Source of the DNA: Natribaculum luteum
GTDB taxonomy: Archaea; Halobacteriota; Halobacteria; Halobacteriales; Natrialbaceae
Assembly: GCF_023008545.1 (NCBI RefSeq)
Contig: NZ_CP095397.1
Coordinates: 3,275,199 to 3,339,198, forward strand
Reading direction: 5' to 3'
DNA: 64,000 nt
The translations under genes were made by a program, and so were the position numbers. Position 1 is the first letter of the stretch, and every line of letters begins with the position of its first letter. The notes below the pieces were generated by a model that saw only the letters and a program-made list of their open reading frames with translations, did not search any database and was not told the origin of the DNA. Below are positions 26,299 to 34,244 of this stretch, one piece after another.

Positions 26299-26701
26299 AA
26301 TTACCTCCACCCGACCATCCCGGACGACAGGTCCTGCAAGCGAGCGGGCGTTTCGGTTTTCGATGCGCCTCAGCCTCGTTATTTCCGGTGTCACAGGGCC
26401 GTTCTTCGGGGAATGTCGTCGTCGCGGTGAAGGAGTGATGGCATTCAACCGCCGTCGACACGGGTTTGAATCGAAGCCTCAGGGTACGTTACCGATACAC
26501 GCGAGTTAACCCGTACTTTCGTTCGAAGCGTCCGACTGGCACTATTACGTGAAACTGCCGGTAGGATTCTTTCTATTCAGCGCGCAGTTATTGATAGATG
26601 TCAGTAATATCGATTGCTGCTCCGTTACCTGCTCGACCTGTACGTATTGAATCAGGGCATCCCCATAGAGGAGTGATAGCCGTTCTACGACACCCTACGT
26701 A
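26299..26701. other. Intergenic region with weak promoter element and a possible coding remnant
   Basis: Upstream of the formyltransferase-like gene, GAAATAACGAGGC (minus strand, 26375-26382 core) resembles the recurring ATAACAAAG element. Near the other end, 26611-26676 (plus) reads RLLLRYLLDLYVLNQGIPIE then E and a stop, preceded by an in-frame TAA. This looks like the tail of a decayed gene, perhaps a transposase, but I cannot identify it. Confidence 0.35.
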
Positions 26702-28306
26702 TCACTCCATGTACCCGAGCCCTTTCAGCCGATCCTGAACGTCGGAGAAGTCGTCGTCGCTCGCGTCTGCTGCCGTCGTCTTTCCGGCGAGTTCCGCGAC
26801 GTCGATGCGGTCGACTCTCGAGGTCGCGGGCCTCGAGTCGTCGCGGAAGGCGTCGAACAGGACGCGTCCGTCGGCGTTCGAGGGGACGGGTTCGCCGATA
26901 CCGTGTAACAGCGTGGGTGCGACGTCGACGACGCGTGCGCCCCGAAGTTCGCTTCCGGCGTCGATCGAGGGACCACGGCAGAGGACGATCCCCTCGCTGC
27001 GATGGCTCGCCACGTACGTTCCCGTGTCGCCGAACGGTTCGTCGGTGATCGTGATTCGCGTCTCGTACTCGTCGCGTCCGTTGACGACGAGGTCGGGTGA
27101 CTCCTCGTCGGTCGGGAACAGTTCGTCGCCGTCGAAGACGTGCAGGATTCGCTCACCGGTGGCCGGGTCGGTCACGGACTCGAACAGGTCGACGAGTTCC
27201 GACTTGATCTCCGGGACGTCGTCGGGCGAGACGATGCCGTTTTCGAACCGGGCGCTGTCGTTGACGTAGATGCCACCGGCGCCGTGGGCGAACGCGACCG
27301 TCCGGTCGTAGTCGACGTCGTAGAGAGCGTGGTCGCCCGGAACCTGGGCTGCGACCGAGTCGACCAGCTGTCGTGGCAACACGGAGACGAGCATCTCCTC
27401 CGAGATCCCCACGGCGTTCAGCGCACGCACGACGGCGTCTCTGGAGATGCCGAGACTCGCGAGCGCGCCGCGTGCGCCCTCGTTTTCGCGCTGTGTCAGG
27501 TACCCTTCCCGCTCGAGGAAGTGATTGGTGTACACGAGCGTCTCGATCGGCCCGAAGCCGTGGTCGGAGACGACGTAGAGGTCGGCGTCGCGCTCGTCCG
27601 TGTACTCGATCACTTCGCCGAGAACGTCGTCTAAAGCCTGGTAATGCTCGAGCAGCGGCTGCTCGTCCCAGACGAGGTGCTGGAAGCGATCCGGCGCGGT
27701 GAAGACGAAGAAAAACAGCTGCCAGTCGTCTTCCCGGTCCATCAACAGACGCATCAGTTCGCGACGTTTCGCGAGCATCCCGTCGACTGCGACCTGGAAC
27801 TCGTCGAGTCGATCCGCGTACTCGGGGTAGTTGAGGCTGATCTGGTAGTCGGGAATTTGCTGTTCGATTTCGTCGGCGACCTCCGGCGGGTACGTGAACT
27901 CCTGGTCGGTCGAGGGCGTCATCATGCCCGTGACCATGGTCCCGTCGATCTCGCTTGGCGGGTAGGTCATCGGGACGTTGCCGACGAGGGAGGGCGACAG
28001 CTGGTCCCAGAGCTGCGGCTGTTTGCAGTCGCGGCTGGTGTACATTCGATGAGAGTACTCACTGGAGAGTTTCTGGAAACTGTAGATACCGTGTTTGTCA
28101 GGCCAGACACCCGTCGCGATCGACGGCCACGCGAGCGCTGTCGTCGCCGGTCGCGTGCTCTCGAGTGGACCGGCAGCCCCCTCCTCTCGCATCCGCGCGA
28201 AGTTTGGGAGTTTTCCGTCGTCGCTCCATCGCTCGATGAGTCTCCACGGCACGCCGTCGAACCCGAGCACGAACGCTCGTCCGGAGGGGGAAGTAGATCC
28301 GCTCAT
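26702..28306 (-). CDS. Alkaline-phosphatase superfamily phosphodiesterase/phosphotransferase (AP-2)
   Basis: The 534-aa paralogue of the protein at 1366-2985 has RAFVLGFDGVPWRLIERW (first metal Asp), the nucleophile region RPATTALAWPSIATGVWPDK and LYVVSDHGFGPIET (second metal site). A late FAHGAGGIYVNDSARF and SHRSEGIVLCRGPSID complete the fold. No signal peptide is evident. The start MSGSTSPSG at 28306 is chosen over an upstream Arg-rich open frame. The ATAACAAAGCG element lies 55 bases upstream and the gene is divergent from a polysaccharide deacetylase carrying its own copy, so the pair is probably coregulated. Confidence 0.85.
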   Translation of the reverse strand: MSGSTSPSGRAFVLGFDGVPWRLIERWSDDGKLPNFARMREEGAAGPLESTRPATTALAWPSIATGVWPDKHGIYSFQKLSSEYSHRMYTSRDCKQPQLWDQLSPSLVGNVPMTYPPSEIDGTMVTGMMTPSTDQEFTYPPEVADEIEQQIPDYQISLNYPEYADRLDEFQVAVDGMLAKRRELMRLLMDREDDWQLFFFVFTAPDRFQHLVWDEQPLLEHYQALDDVLGEVIEYTDERDADLYVVSDHGFGPIETLVYTNHFLEREGYLTQRENEGARGALASLGISRDAVVRALNAVGISEEMLVSVLPRQLVDSVAAQVPGDHALYDVDYDRTVAFAHGAGGIYVNDSARFENGIVSPDDVPEIKSELVDLFESVTDPATGERILHVFDGDELFPTDEESPDLVVNGRDEYETRITITDEPFGDTGTYVASHRSEGIVLCRGPSIDAGSELRGARVVDVAPTLLHGIGEPVPSNADGRVLFDAFRDDSRPATSRVDRIDVAELAGKTTAADASDDDFSDVQDRLKGLGYME

Positions 28307-28361
28307 GATTACGTAGAGGCGTCTCGAACGCCTGTTGTGGAGGGAGTGGCGAGAGTCTCGC

Positions 28362-28369
28362 TTTGTTAT
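28362..28369 (-). promoter_or_regulatory. ATAACAAA element before AP-2
   Basis: The minus strand reads GAATAACAAAGCG, 55 bases before the ATG at 28306. A plus-strand copy for the divergent gene lies at 28494-28501. Confidence 0.55.
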
Positions 28370-28493
28370 TCGGCGTCTGCCTGTCGACAATCGTCACGAA
28401 CAGGGAACACTCACGCGGCGTGGTCGATCGCCCACAGCGCCCGGTCCGACCGATCGAGAGACGGCGTCGACGTCGAGCGCGAACAAGGGATCA

Positions 28494-28501
28494 ATAACAA
28501 A
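28494..28501 (+). promoter_or_regulatory. ATAACAAA element before polysaccharide deacetylase
   Basis: The plus strand reads TCAATAACAAAACC, 41 bases before the GTG at 28543 (53 before GTG 28555). It is the only plus-strand copy of the element found, and it precedes a glycan gene like the others. Confidence 0.5.
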
Positions 28502-28542
28502 ACCACCAGTCGGGCAACGTCGCGACATGATCGTGGCTACAG

Positions 28543-29499
28543 GTGGTGGGTGGTGTGGGTAGCGTAGTCATCTCGCTCGACGCCGAACTCGGCTGGGGGT
28601 TTCACGATTTCGAGACGCTGCCAGCCGACCGCGTCGAGAGCGGCCGTCGCGGCTGGACGACGATGATCGACCTCCTCGAGGACGTCGACGTGCCGGCGAC
28701 GTGGGCCATCGTCGGTCACCTCATGCTCGAGACCTGCGACGGCGAACACGCGGGCCACCCCGCGCCGGACGGCTGGTTCGACCGCGAACGGACGACGTGG
28801 CGAGACAGGGGGGACCTCCGGTTCGGTCCCGACCTCGTCCGCGCAGTGCTCGACTCAGACGTCGATCATGAACTCGCCTGTCACTCGTTTTCCCACGTCC
28901 TGTTCGGCGATCCGGCCACCTCGCGCGAACTCGCTCACGCCGAACTCGAGCGCTGTCACGAGATCGCCGACGAGTGGGGGCTCTCGCTCGAGTCGTTCGT
29001 CTACCCGCGAAACGACGTCGGCCACAGAGCGGTCCTGGCCGAACAGGGCTTTACCGCCTATCGCGGGAAATCGCCGACGTCGGACGGCGTTCGTGGCGTA
29101 CTCGAGACGACGATGCGCGACCGATCACTGCTCGTCCAGCCGACGGTCGACGAGTACGGGCTGGTGAACGTGCCGGCCTCGCTGTTCCTGTTCGGATTCG
29201 AGGGCCCGGTCCGAACCGTCGCCGAGTCCGTCTGGGCGGACCCGATGGTCGCGATGGTGCGCCGTGGCGTCGACCAGGCGGTCGAGGACGACGGCGTCTT
29301 CCACGTGTGGCTCCACCCGAACAACCTCACGAGCGAACGCGACGACGAGCGGATGCGAGCGATCCTCGAGTACATCGATCGGCGGCGACGCGAGACGACG
29401 CTGACCGTCGAGACGATCGGCGACGTCCGCCGTCGCGTCCGGACCGCCTCGAGTGTGACCAACGGATCTAGACCCCAATCACACCTGACGATGGATTAG
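28543..29499 (+). CDS. Polysaccharide deacetylase (NodB homology, CE4-like)
   Basis: The 318-aa protein has the NodB fold. The metal/catalytic Asp lies in VVISLDAELGWGF, and the metal-binding His pair in ELACHSFSHVLF (H-x3-H). FVYPRNDVGHRAVLAEQGFT corresponds to the conserved later motif, and VFHVWLHPNNLTSE carries the final His. CE4 enzymes remove N-acetyl groups from acetylated glycans; no signal peptide is seen, so it would act on cytoplasmic or lipid-linked precursors. The start is uncertain: GTG 28543 or GTG 28555 both precede the first strand. Confidence 0.85.
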   Translation: MVGGVGSVVISLDAELGWGFHDFETLPADRVESGRRGWTTMIDLLEDVDVPATWAIVGHLMLETCDGEHAGHPAPDGWFDRERTTWRDRGDLRFGPDLVRAVLDSDVDHELACHSFSHVLFGDPATSRELAHAELERCHEIADEWGLSLESFVYPRNDVGHRAVLAEQGFTAYRGKSPTSDGVRGVLETTMRDRSLLVQPTVDEYGLVNVPASLFLFGFEGPVRTVAESVWADPMVAMVRRGVDQAVEDDGVFHVWLHPNNLTSERDDERMRAILEYIDRRRRETTLTVETIGDVRRRVRTASSVTNGSRPQSHLTMD

Positions 29500-29650
29500 G
29501 CTCGTCGGTAGAGCCGAAGGCAGTGCTTACAGTCTTTTCCCACGTGTCGGCAGTTACGTAGAGAACGAAGAAACGAGGTGAGGACTCGAGTCGTCTCGAG
29601 AACGGAAGACGCGTTCGCGAAATTAGATTACCGATCCTTCAGCGCGGGTT

Positions 29651-30337
29651 TCAGAGGTCCTTTAGCGTGAACCACCAGTCGTAGGCCTCGTAACCCTCTT
29701 CTTCGGCCTCCTCGAGTCGGGCGTCGGCGTCGGCGACGTTGGAGGGTGGCGAGAGCAGTGCCTTGTCGCCGAAGTTCTCGTTTTCTGGCCAGTTGGCCGG
29801 CAGGGCGACGCCCTCCTCGTCGGAGGTCTGGAGTGCCTCGAGCGAGCGCAGGATTTCGTCGATGTTGCGGCCGATCTCCATCGGGTAGTAGAGTATGAGT
29901 CGAAGGTTGCCCTCGGGGTCGACGATGAACACAGAGCGTACCGTCGAGGTACCCTGGCCGGGGTGGATCATACCGAGCGCTTCGGCGACGTCGCCGCTCT
30001 CGTCAGCGATGATCGGGAAGCCGACGTCTTCGTCGAGTTCCTCGTCGATCCACTCGGTCCACTTGATGTGCGAGTGGACGCGGTCGACCGACAGGCCGAT
30101 CAGTTTGGCGTCGAGTTCCTCGAACTCCTCGCGGCGCTGCTCGAACGCGACGAATTCAGTAGTGCAGACCGGCGTGAAGTCACCCGGGTGGCTGAACAGG
30201 ACGAACCACTCGCCCTCGTAGTCGTCGGGCAGCGACTTCGTCCCGTGGGTCGTTTCCGCTTCGAGTTCGGGGAACCGGTCCCCGAGCAGTGGCATTCCGG
30301 CCGATCCATCCTGGTCGTCAGCGGCTTGTTCGGACAT
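29651..30337 (-). CDS. Peroxiredoxin (Prx6/1-Cys type)
   Basis: The 228-aa protein reduces hydrogen peroxide or organic hydroperoxides with a peroxidatic Cys in [45 protein letters not shown] and [17 protein letters not shown] are family blocks, and the long C-terminal arm ([20 protein letters not shown]) is that of archaeal Prx6-type enzymes. Only one Cys is visible, so the reductant is external. TATA-like GTTATACTC lies about 30 bases upstream. It opens the redox and sulfur region. Confidence 0.95.
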   Translation of the reverse strand: MSEQAADDQDGSAGMPLLGDRFPELEAETTHGTKSLPDDYEGEWFVLFSHPGDFTPVCTTEFVAFEQRREEFEELDAKLIGLSVDRVHSHIKWTEWIDEELDEDVGFPIIADESGDVAEALGMIHPGQGTSTVRSVFIVDPEGNLRLILYYPMEIGRNIDEILRSLEALQTSDEEGVALPANWPENENFGDKALLSPPSNVADADARLEEAEEEGYEAYDWWFTLKDL

Positions 30338-30526
30338 CGCAGTCGACGGTACGGATGCATCGAGTATAACTTCACGTATAGAGAAAATATTTTCATGTAT
30401 GCTGATACACGTTCCCTGAATCGGAACTATTTTCGGCGAATTCTATAATATAAAATCATGGAGTCCCACCTCGTTCGACGATGCGCCCGTCGAGCGAGAA
30501 AATCGCGTTCGAAGCCGAGTGGCGGG

Positions 30527-31369
30527 TTACTCCGACTTCGACGCACCCATCCGCCGGAGGAACTCTACGAGGATGCCGAGTCCTTGCCGGACGTCGTCGT
30601 CGAAGAGCGCGCCGAGCAGTCCGAACAGGCCGACTTTCTTCGGCGGTTCCTCCTCGGTGAATGCACCGAGACCCGAGTCGACGGCGTCGATGAGTTCGGG
30701 ATCGCCGAGTCGCTGACCCAGCGCGAGCATGTGACCGAGGTTCTGCCCGAGGTCGTAACAATCGATCTCGGAGCCCGCGTACCCGTCGGTAATGCCCGCG
30801 ATGACCATCCGGAGGTTCCGGATCGGCTCGCGGTTCTCGGTCGCGACGTCGGTCAGTTCGGGGACGACGTCCTCCGCGAGGTCGTGTGTCACGTCGAGCA
30901 GCTCGACCAGCTCGACGAACGTGTCGGCGTTCTCGCCGAGTCGCTCGAGCAGGACGATCAGTTCCTCGCGCTCGAGTGCGAACCGGAGCCGTTCGACCGT
31001 CTCGCGGTTCTCGTAGACGACGGTCTGGAGCTCCGGAACCAGGTCGTCGACGAGGTCGTCGACCACCTCGAGAGTCTCGAGCAACTCCGTGAGCGTCTCG
31101 GCGTTCTCGCCGACGCGCTGGAGGAGCACGAGCGTCTCCTCGCGCTCGAGTGCGACCCGAACCTCGCGGATCGGTTCGCGATTCTCCTGGGCGGTCTTCT
31201 GTAGCTCCGGCGCGAGATCGGCCGACAGCTGCTGGACGACAGCCAGCTGTTCCAGCAGTTCGGCGAGCTCTTCCTCGTTTTGCTCGAGCGTCCGGGCGAG
31301 CTCGTCGAGGTCTGCCTCCTCGAGTGCCGTGCTCCCGGGTTCGTCGATCGCTTCGTCTTTTTGGGCCAT
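30527..31369 (-). CDS. DUF1641-domain protein with internal repeats
   Basis: The 280-aa protein contains about three repeats of 60-65 residues (EENRxxxxxLRxALEREExxVLLxRxGENAxTxxELLE...). The C-terminal part (GYAGSEIDCYDLGQNLGHML...) resembles the DUF1641 domain, seen next to sulfide:quinone oxidoreductases and formate-dehydrogenase-like genes. Its ATG lies two bases after the stop codon of the SQR gene, so it is cotranscribed. A role as SQR partner or scaffold is an inference; no cofactor motif is visible. Confidence 0.8.
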   Translation of the reverse strand: MAQKDEAIDEPGSTALEEADLDELARTLEQNEEELAELLEQLAVVQQLSADLAPELQKTAQENREPIREVRVALEREETLVLLQRVGENAETLTELLETLEVVDDLVDDLVPELQTVVYENRETVERLRFALEREELIVLLERLGENADTFVELVELLDVTHDLAEDVVPELTDVATENREPIRNLRMVIAGITDGYAGSEIDCYDLGQNLGHMLALGQRLGDPELIDAVDSGLGAFTEEEPPKKVGLFGLLGALFDDDVRQGLGILVEFLRRMGASKSE

Positions 31370-31371
31370 AG

Positions 31372-32550
31372 TTAGGGAAGCGGGTCGTATCCGCGCATCC
31401 AGGCGTCCCAGTAGACCGACGGGAGGATGTTCACGTCGAGGATCCAGTTGAGTTTACTGTTGACTGGCGCGGAGATGCTGTCCTCGTAGTCGAACTCGGC
31501 CATCATCGCCTTGCCTTTCTCGGTGAGCAGCGGACAGGCCGCGTATCCGCTGTACTCGGCTCGAAGCGGCTCGTCGTTCATCGCGCTCACGAGGTTCTTC
31601 GAGACGATGTGTGCCTCCTTGCGGGCCGCAGCAGCCGTCTTGGAGTGTGGTGCGTTCTCACAGTCACCGAGTGCGAAGACGTCGTCGTACTCCGTGTGCT
31701 GGAGGGTGTACTGGTCGATCGTGACGTACTGGCCGTCGTTCTCGTCGTCGCCTTCGGTCAACGGCGAGTTCTCGGTGATCGCCTCCTGGCCGAACTGGGG
31801 CGACACGGGCGCGTAGAAGTCGTAGTCGATCTCCCTGCCGTCGGCCGCGTGGATCACGCCCGCGTCGGGGTCGATCTCCTCGACGGAGAAGTTCGCCTCG
31901 AACTGGATGTCGCGTTCGTCCCAGAGTTCGTACAGTTTCTCGCGGTAGGGCTGAACGCCGAAGTGGTGCTCGGCGTTTCTGGTCATGATCACTTCGACGT
32001 CGTCGCGGATGCCACGCCGACGGAAGTAGTCGTCCGCGAGCATCGTCATCTTCAGCGGCGCACCGGGACACTTGATCGGCGTGTTCGGCTGGGTGACGAC
32101 GAACGTCCCGCCGTCGAACTCCTCGAGTCCCTCTTTCATCTCGAGGGCCGCCTCGTAGTGGTAGAACGGGTACACGTGGTCGGGACCTTCCCAGGCTTCG
32201 ACCATCCCTGGCGTCGCATCGGGCGCGAGTCGATGGCCGGTCGCGACGACGAGATAGTCGTACTCGAGGTCGTCCGTCTCCTCGAGTTCGACGGTCTGTG
32301 CGTCCGGATCGACGCCAGCGACCGCGTCGTGGACGAACTCGACGTCGGAGTGCATGATGTCGCGGACGTCTCGCGACTGATCAGGGTCGAGGTAGCCGAA
32401 CGGGACGAGGTAAAACGACGGCTGGTAGAAGTGCTTGGTACTTTTGTCGACGATCGTGACGTGGGCCTCGTCACGGTCGAGTTTTCGACGCAGGATGTTC
32501 GCCGTCATGGCGCCGCCGGATCCGGCACCTAATACTACTATGTTGTCCAT
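31372..32550 (-). CDS. sqr: Sulfide:quinone oxidoreductase (FAD, pyridine-disulfide family)
   Basis: The 392-aa protein has an N-terminal FAD loop MDNIVVLGAGSGGAMTANIL, a second ATGHRLAPDATPG strand and a C-terminal FAD-binding VFALGDCENAPHSKTAAAAR. Cys residues in TPIKCPGAPLKM, GDCENA and AACPLL fit the redox Cys positions of SQR. It oxidises sulfide to bound polysulfide and passes electrons to menaquinone at the membrane. The start at 32550 is preferred; an ATG at 32571 (MYKYQVYMDNI) is possible. The linked DUF1641 gene, rhodaneses and persulfide dioxygenase support the assignment. Confidence 0.88.
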   Translation of the reverse strand: MDNIVVLGAGSGGAMTANILRRKLDRDEAHVTIVDKSTKHFYQPSFYLVPFGYLDPDQSRDVRDIMHSDVEFVHDAVAGVDPDAQTVELEETDDLEYDYLVVATGHRLAPDATPGMVEAWEGPDHVYPFYHYEAALEMKEGLEEFDGGTFVVTQPNTPIKCPGAPLKMTMLADDYFRRRGIRDDVEVIMTRNAEHHFGVQPYREKLYELWDERDIQFEANFSVEEIDPDAGVIHAADGREIDYDFYAPVSPQFGQEAITENSPLTEGDDENDGQYVTIDQYTLQHTEYDDVFALGDCENAPHSKTAAAARKEAHIVSKNLVSAMNDEPLRAEYSGYAACPLLTEKGKAMMAEFDYEDSISAPVNSKLNWILDVNILPSVYWDAWMRGYDPLP

Positions 32551-32693
32551 GTACACCTGGTACTTGTACATAGAACACCTAAAGTCCTTCCTCGGGTCAA
32601 TAATGTCCACATCACTCGGAAGATCGTGGAGTTGCTGAAATTATTTCCTGGTGCTTTCCTCGAATCGCGTCGCTCTTGCTCGCCGTTGGCGTC

Positions 32694-32750
32694 ATAACGC
32701 CGGTTGTAAGGCGTTTCCGGCGCAATCGTGAACTGTCTCGCGGTTGCTTC
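32694..32750. repeat. Dispersed nested palindrome, copy C1 (partial)
   Basis: It begins ATAACGCCGGTTGTA and contains the inner near-palindrome GCAATCGTGAACTGTC followed by TCGCGGTTGC. This core is shared with the copies at 36851 and 39918. Its right outer arm is replaced by the start of copy C2. Confidence 0.5.
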
Positions 32751-32831
32751 ATACGGTCTGCTGTACCGATTTTCCGCAGCGACCGCCCGACGGGACGCGG
32801 TCGCTGCGGGACGGACGGACGCGGTCCGTAT
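32751..32831. repeat. Dispersed nested palindrome, copy C2
   Basis: Outer arms ATACGGTCTGC (32751) and GCGGTCCGTAT (32821-32831) enclose a perfect 13-bp stem CCGCAGCGACCGC (32774-32786) / GCGGTCGCTGCGG (32797-32809). It lies beyond the stop codon of the HTH-rhodanese gene. The long perfect stem suggests selection for RNA structure. Confidence 0.55.
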
Positions 32832-32937
32832 CAGTAAACGTACAAGCGGCAGTATCGAACCAGTCACGTCGGTTTATCAGCCGTTTCGACTACTCAGAAA
32901 AACTGACTGCTCGAGAAACGAGTGGCCGACGGCCGTT

Positions 32938-34032
32938 CTACTGTCCGTCCGGGTCGGTTTCGACGGGAGCGTCGACCAGATTCCCCCACTCGATCCACGA
33001 CCCGTCGTAGTTCGCGACGTGGCGATGATCGAGCAGTTCCGAGAGGACGAACCAGACGAGCGCGGATCGTTCGCCGACGTGACAGTAGACGATCGTCTCC
33101 ATGTCGGGCGTGACGCCACGTTCCCGGAACAACTGCTCGAGATCGGACTGATCTCTGAACTGCCCGTCGTCGTCGATGACTTCGGACCACTGGAGGTGGA
33201 CGGTCCCCGGGATGTGTCCCGCAGTGCGCGCTTCCGGCAGTTCGCCGGGCGGACTCGCTCGCTCTCCGCGGAACTCGGCTGACGATCGAACGTCGACGAT
33301 GGCGACGTCTCGGGCGAGTGCGGCCTCGATGTCCGTCCGGTAGGCGCGAATTCGGTCGTCGGCCGGTTGGGCGACGTACTCTCGAGGGGTGACGGACGGC
33401 TCGTCCGTCGTCATCGGGTATCCGGTCTCTTCCCAGCCGTGTTTGCCGCCGTCGAGTAGACGAACGTCCGTGTGTCGATAGTACTTGAACAGCCAGTAGA
33501 GATACGCCGCGTACTGGTTTTCTTCGACGCTGTAGATGACGACCGTGCTGTCTTCCGTGATGCCGCGCTCGCCGAGGTAGCGCTCGAACGTCTCCCTGTC
33601 GGCCAGCCCACAGCCGTCGACGTCGACGAGGTCCGCCATGATGTCGACCTGGACGGCGCTGGGGACGTGTCCCCGGTCGTACTCGTCGTCGGCCTCGACG
33701 AGACAGAGGTCGGGGTCGTCGCGTTCGAACTCCTCGAGTCGATCGCGCACCCATTCGGCCGTCACGAGTGTCTGCTGGTCGCCGGTCTCGTCGTCGGTGT
33801 CCGTTCCCAGTCGGTAGCAGGTCTGGCGACCGTCGTGGAGCGCGGGCGACGACTCGAGTAACCCGGCTTCCTCGAGCTGGTCCAGCCCGTACCGTGCCGT
33901 CCGCGACGAGAGCAACGTCTCCTGGGTCAGGCCCTTGAGCGTCATCGGTCCGGAACGATCCAGCGTCTTGTAAATGAACTTCGAGCTGGGTGGTAGGTCT
34001 TCGAGAGCCTCCTCGACGTCGTCCCCCTCCAT
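32938..34032 (-). CDS. HTH domain fused to two rhodanese domains
   Basis: The 364-aa protein has a winged-helix domain at residues about 10-75 (SSKFIYKTLDRSGPMTLKGL...SSRTARYGLDQLEEAGLLES), like the partial protein at 1-247. Rhodanese domain 1 (about 90-205) has STVVIYSVEENQYAAYLYWL, with Ser where the active Cys should be. Domain 2 (about 225-355) has TIVYCHVGERSALVWFVLSE with the active Cys. The domain pair resembles thiosulfate/mercaptopyruvate sulfurtransferases. Fusion to DNA-binding HTH suggests a persulfide-sensing regulator of the divergent dioxygenase gene at 34245, or a bifunctional enzyme. Confidence 0.85.
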   Translation of the reverse strand: MEGDDVEEALEDLPPSSKFIYKTLDRSGPMTLKGLTQETLLSSRTARYGLDQLEEAGLLESSPALHDGRQTCYRLGTDTDDETGDQQTLVTAEWVRDRLEEFERDDPDLCLVEADDEYDRGHVPSAVQVDIMADLVDVDGCGLADRETFERYLGERGITEDSTVVIYSVEENQYAAYLYWLFKYYRHTDVRLLDGGKHGWEETGYPMTTDEPSVTPREYVAQPADDRIRAYRTDIEAALARDVAIVDVRSSAEFRGERASPPGELPEARTAGHIPGTVHLQWSEVIDDDGQFRDQSDLEQLFRERGVTPDMETIVYCHVGERSALVWFVLSELLDHRHVANYDGSWIEWGNLVDAPVETDPDGQ

Positions 34033-34179
34033 GTTTGTACGTGTAGTTGCCGTCCACGATATACATCTCTTTCCCTCCCGTCTGGCCCTGCTCGGGAGGC
34101 GATCGTGTACGCACTCGAGAAAGACCCAATAATTGCACGAACTAACGGCTAATAGCCGCCACAGATTTTATCTCATGCT

Positions 34180-34189
34180 TTTATAATGC
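34180..34189 (+). promoter_or_regulatory. AT-rich promoter patch, persulfide dioxygenase gene
   Basis: TTTTATAATG lies in the divergent gap between the HTH-rhodanese and dioxygenase genes. A second TATA-like patch CTTAATATC sits about 27-33 bases before the ATG at 34245. Either could serve as a TATA box. Confidence 0.4.
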
Positions 34190-34192
34190 AAC

Positions 34193-34217
34193 ATTAATGG
34201 GTGCTCGAACCCTTAAT
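34193..34217. promoter_or_regulatory. Candidate operator palindrome in the divergent sulfur-gene promoter
   Basis: ATTAATGGGT and ACCCTTAAT are reverse complements apart from one bulged base, separated by GCTCGA. The palindrome overlaps the probable promoter of the persulfide dioxygenase gene and lies between two divergent sulfur genes, one of which encodes an HTH protein. Confidence 0.5.
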
Positions 34218-34244
34218 ATCCCGTAGTTTGTAGCGAGTACTACG

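Larger units (their letters stand above)
32551..32937. other. Intergenic region filled by palindromic repeats
   Basis: The region holds the SQR promoter and two adjacent members of the dispersed palindromic repeat family (32694-32750 and 32751-32831). No gene was seen. Confidence 0.55.

Noticed and set aside
26299..26448. Longer N-terminus for the formyltransferase-like gene
   Set aside because: GGAGGT six bases before ATG 26298 and the start of domain similarity both fix the shorter form.
26461..26480. GGTTTGAATC-like stretch as a possible tRNA T-arm
   Set aside because: No matching acceptor, D-arm or anticodon stem could be folded around it; no tRNA gene was found in the window.
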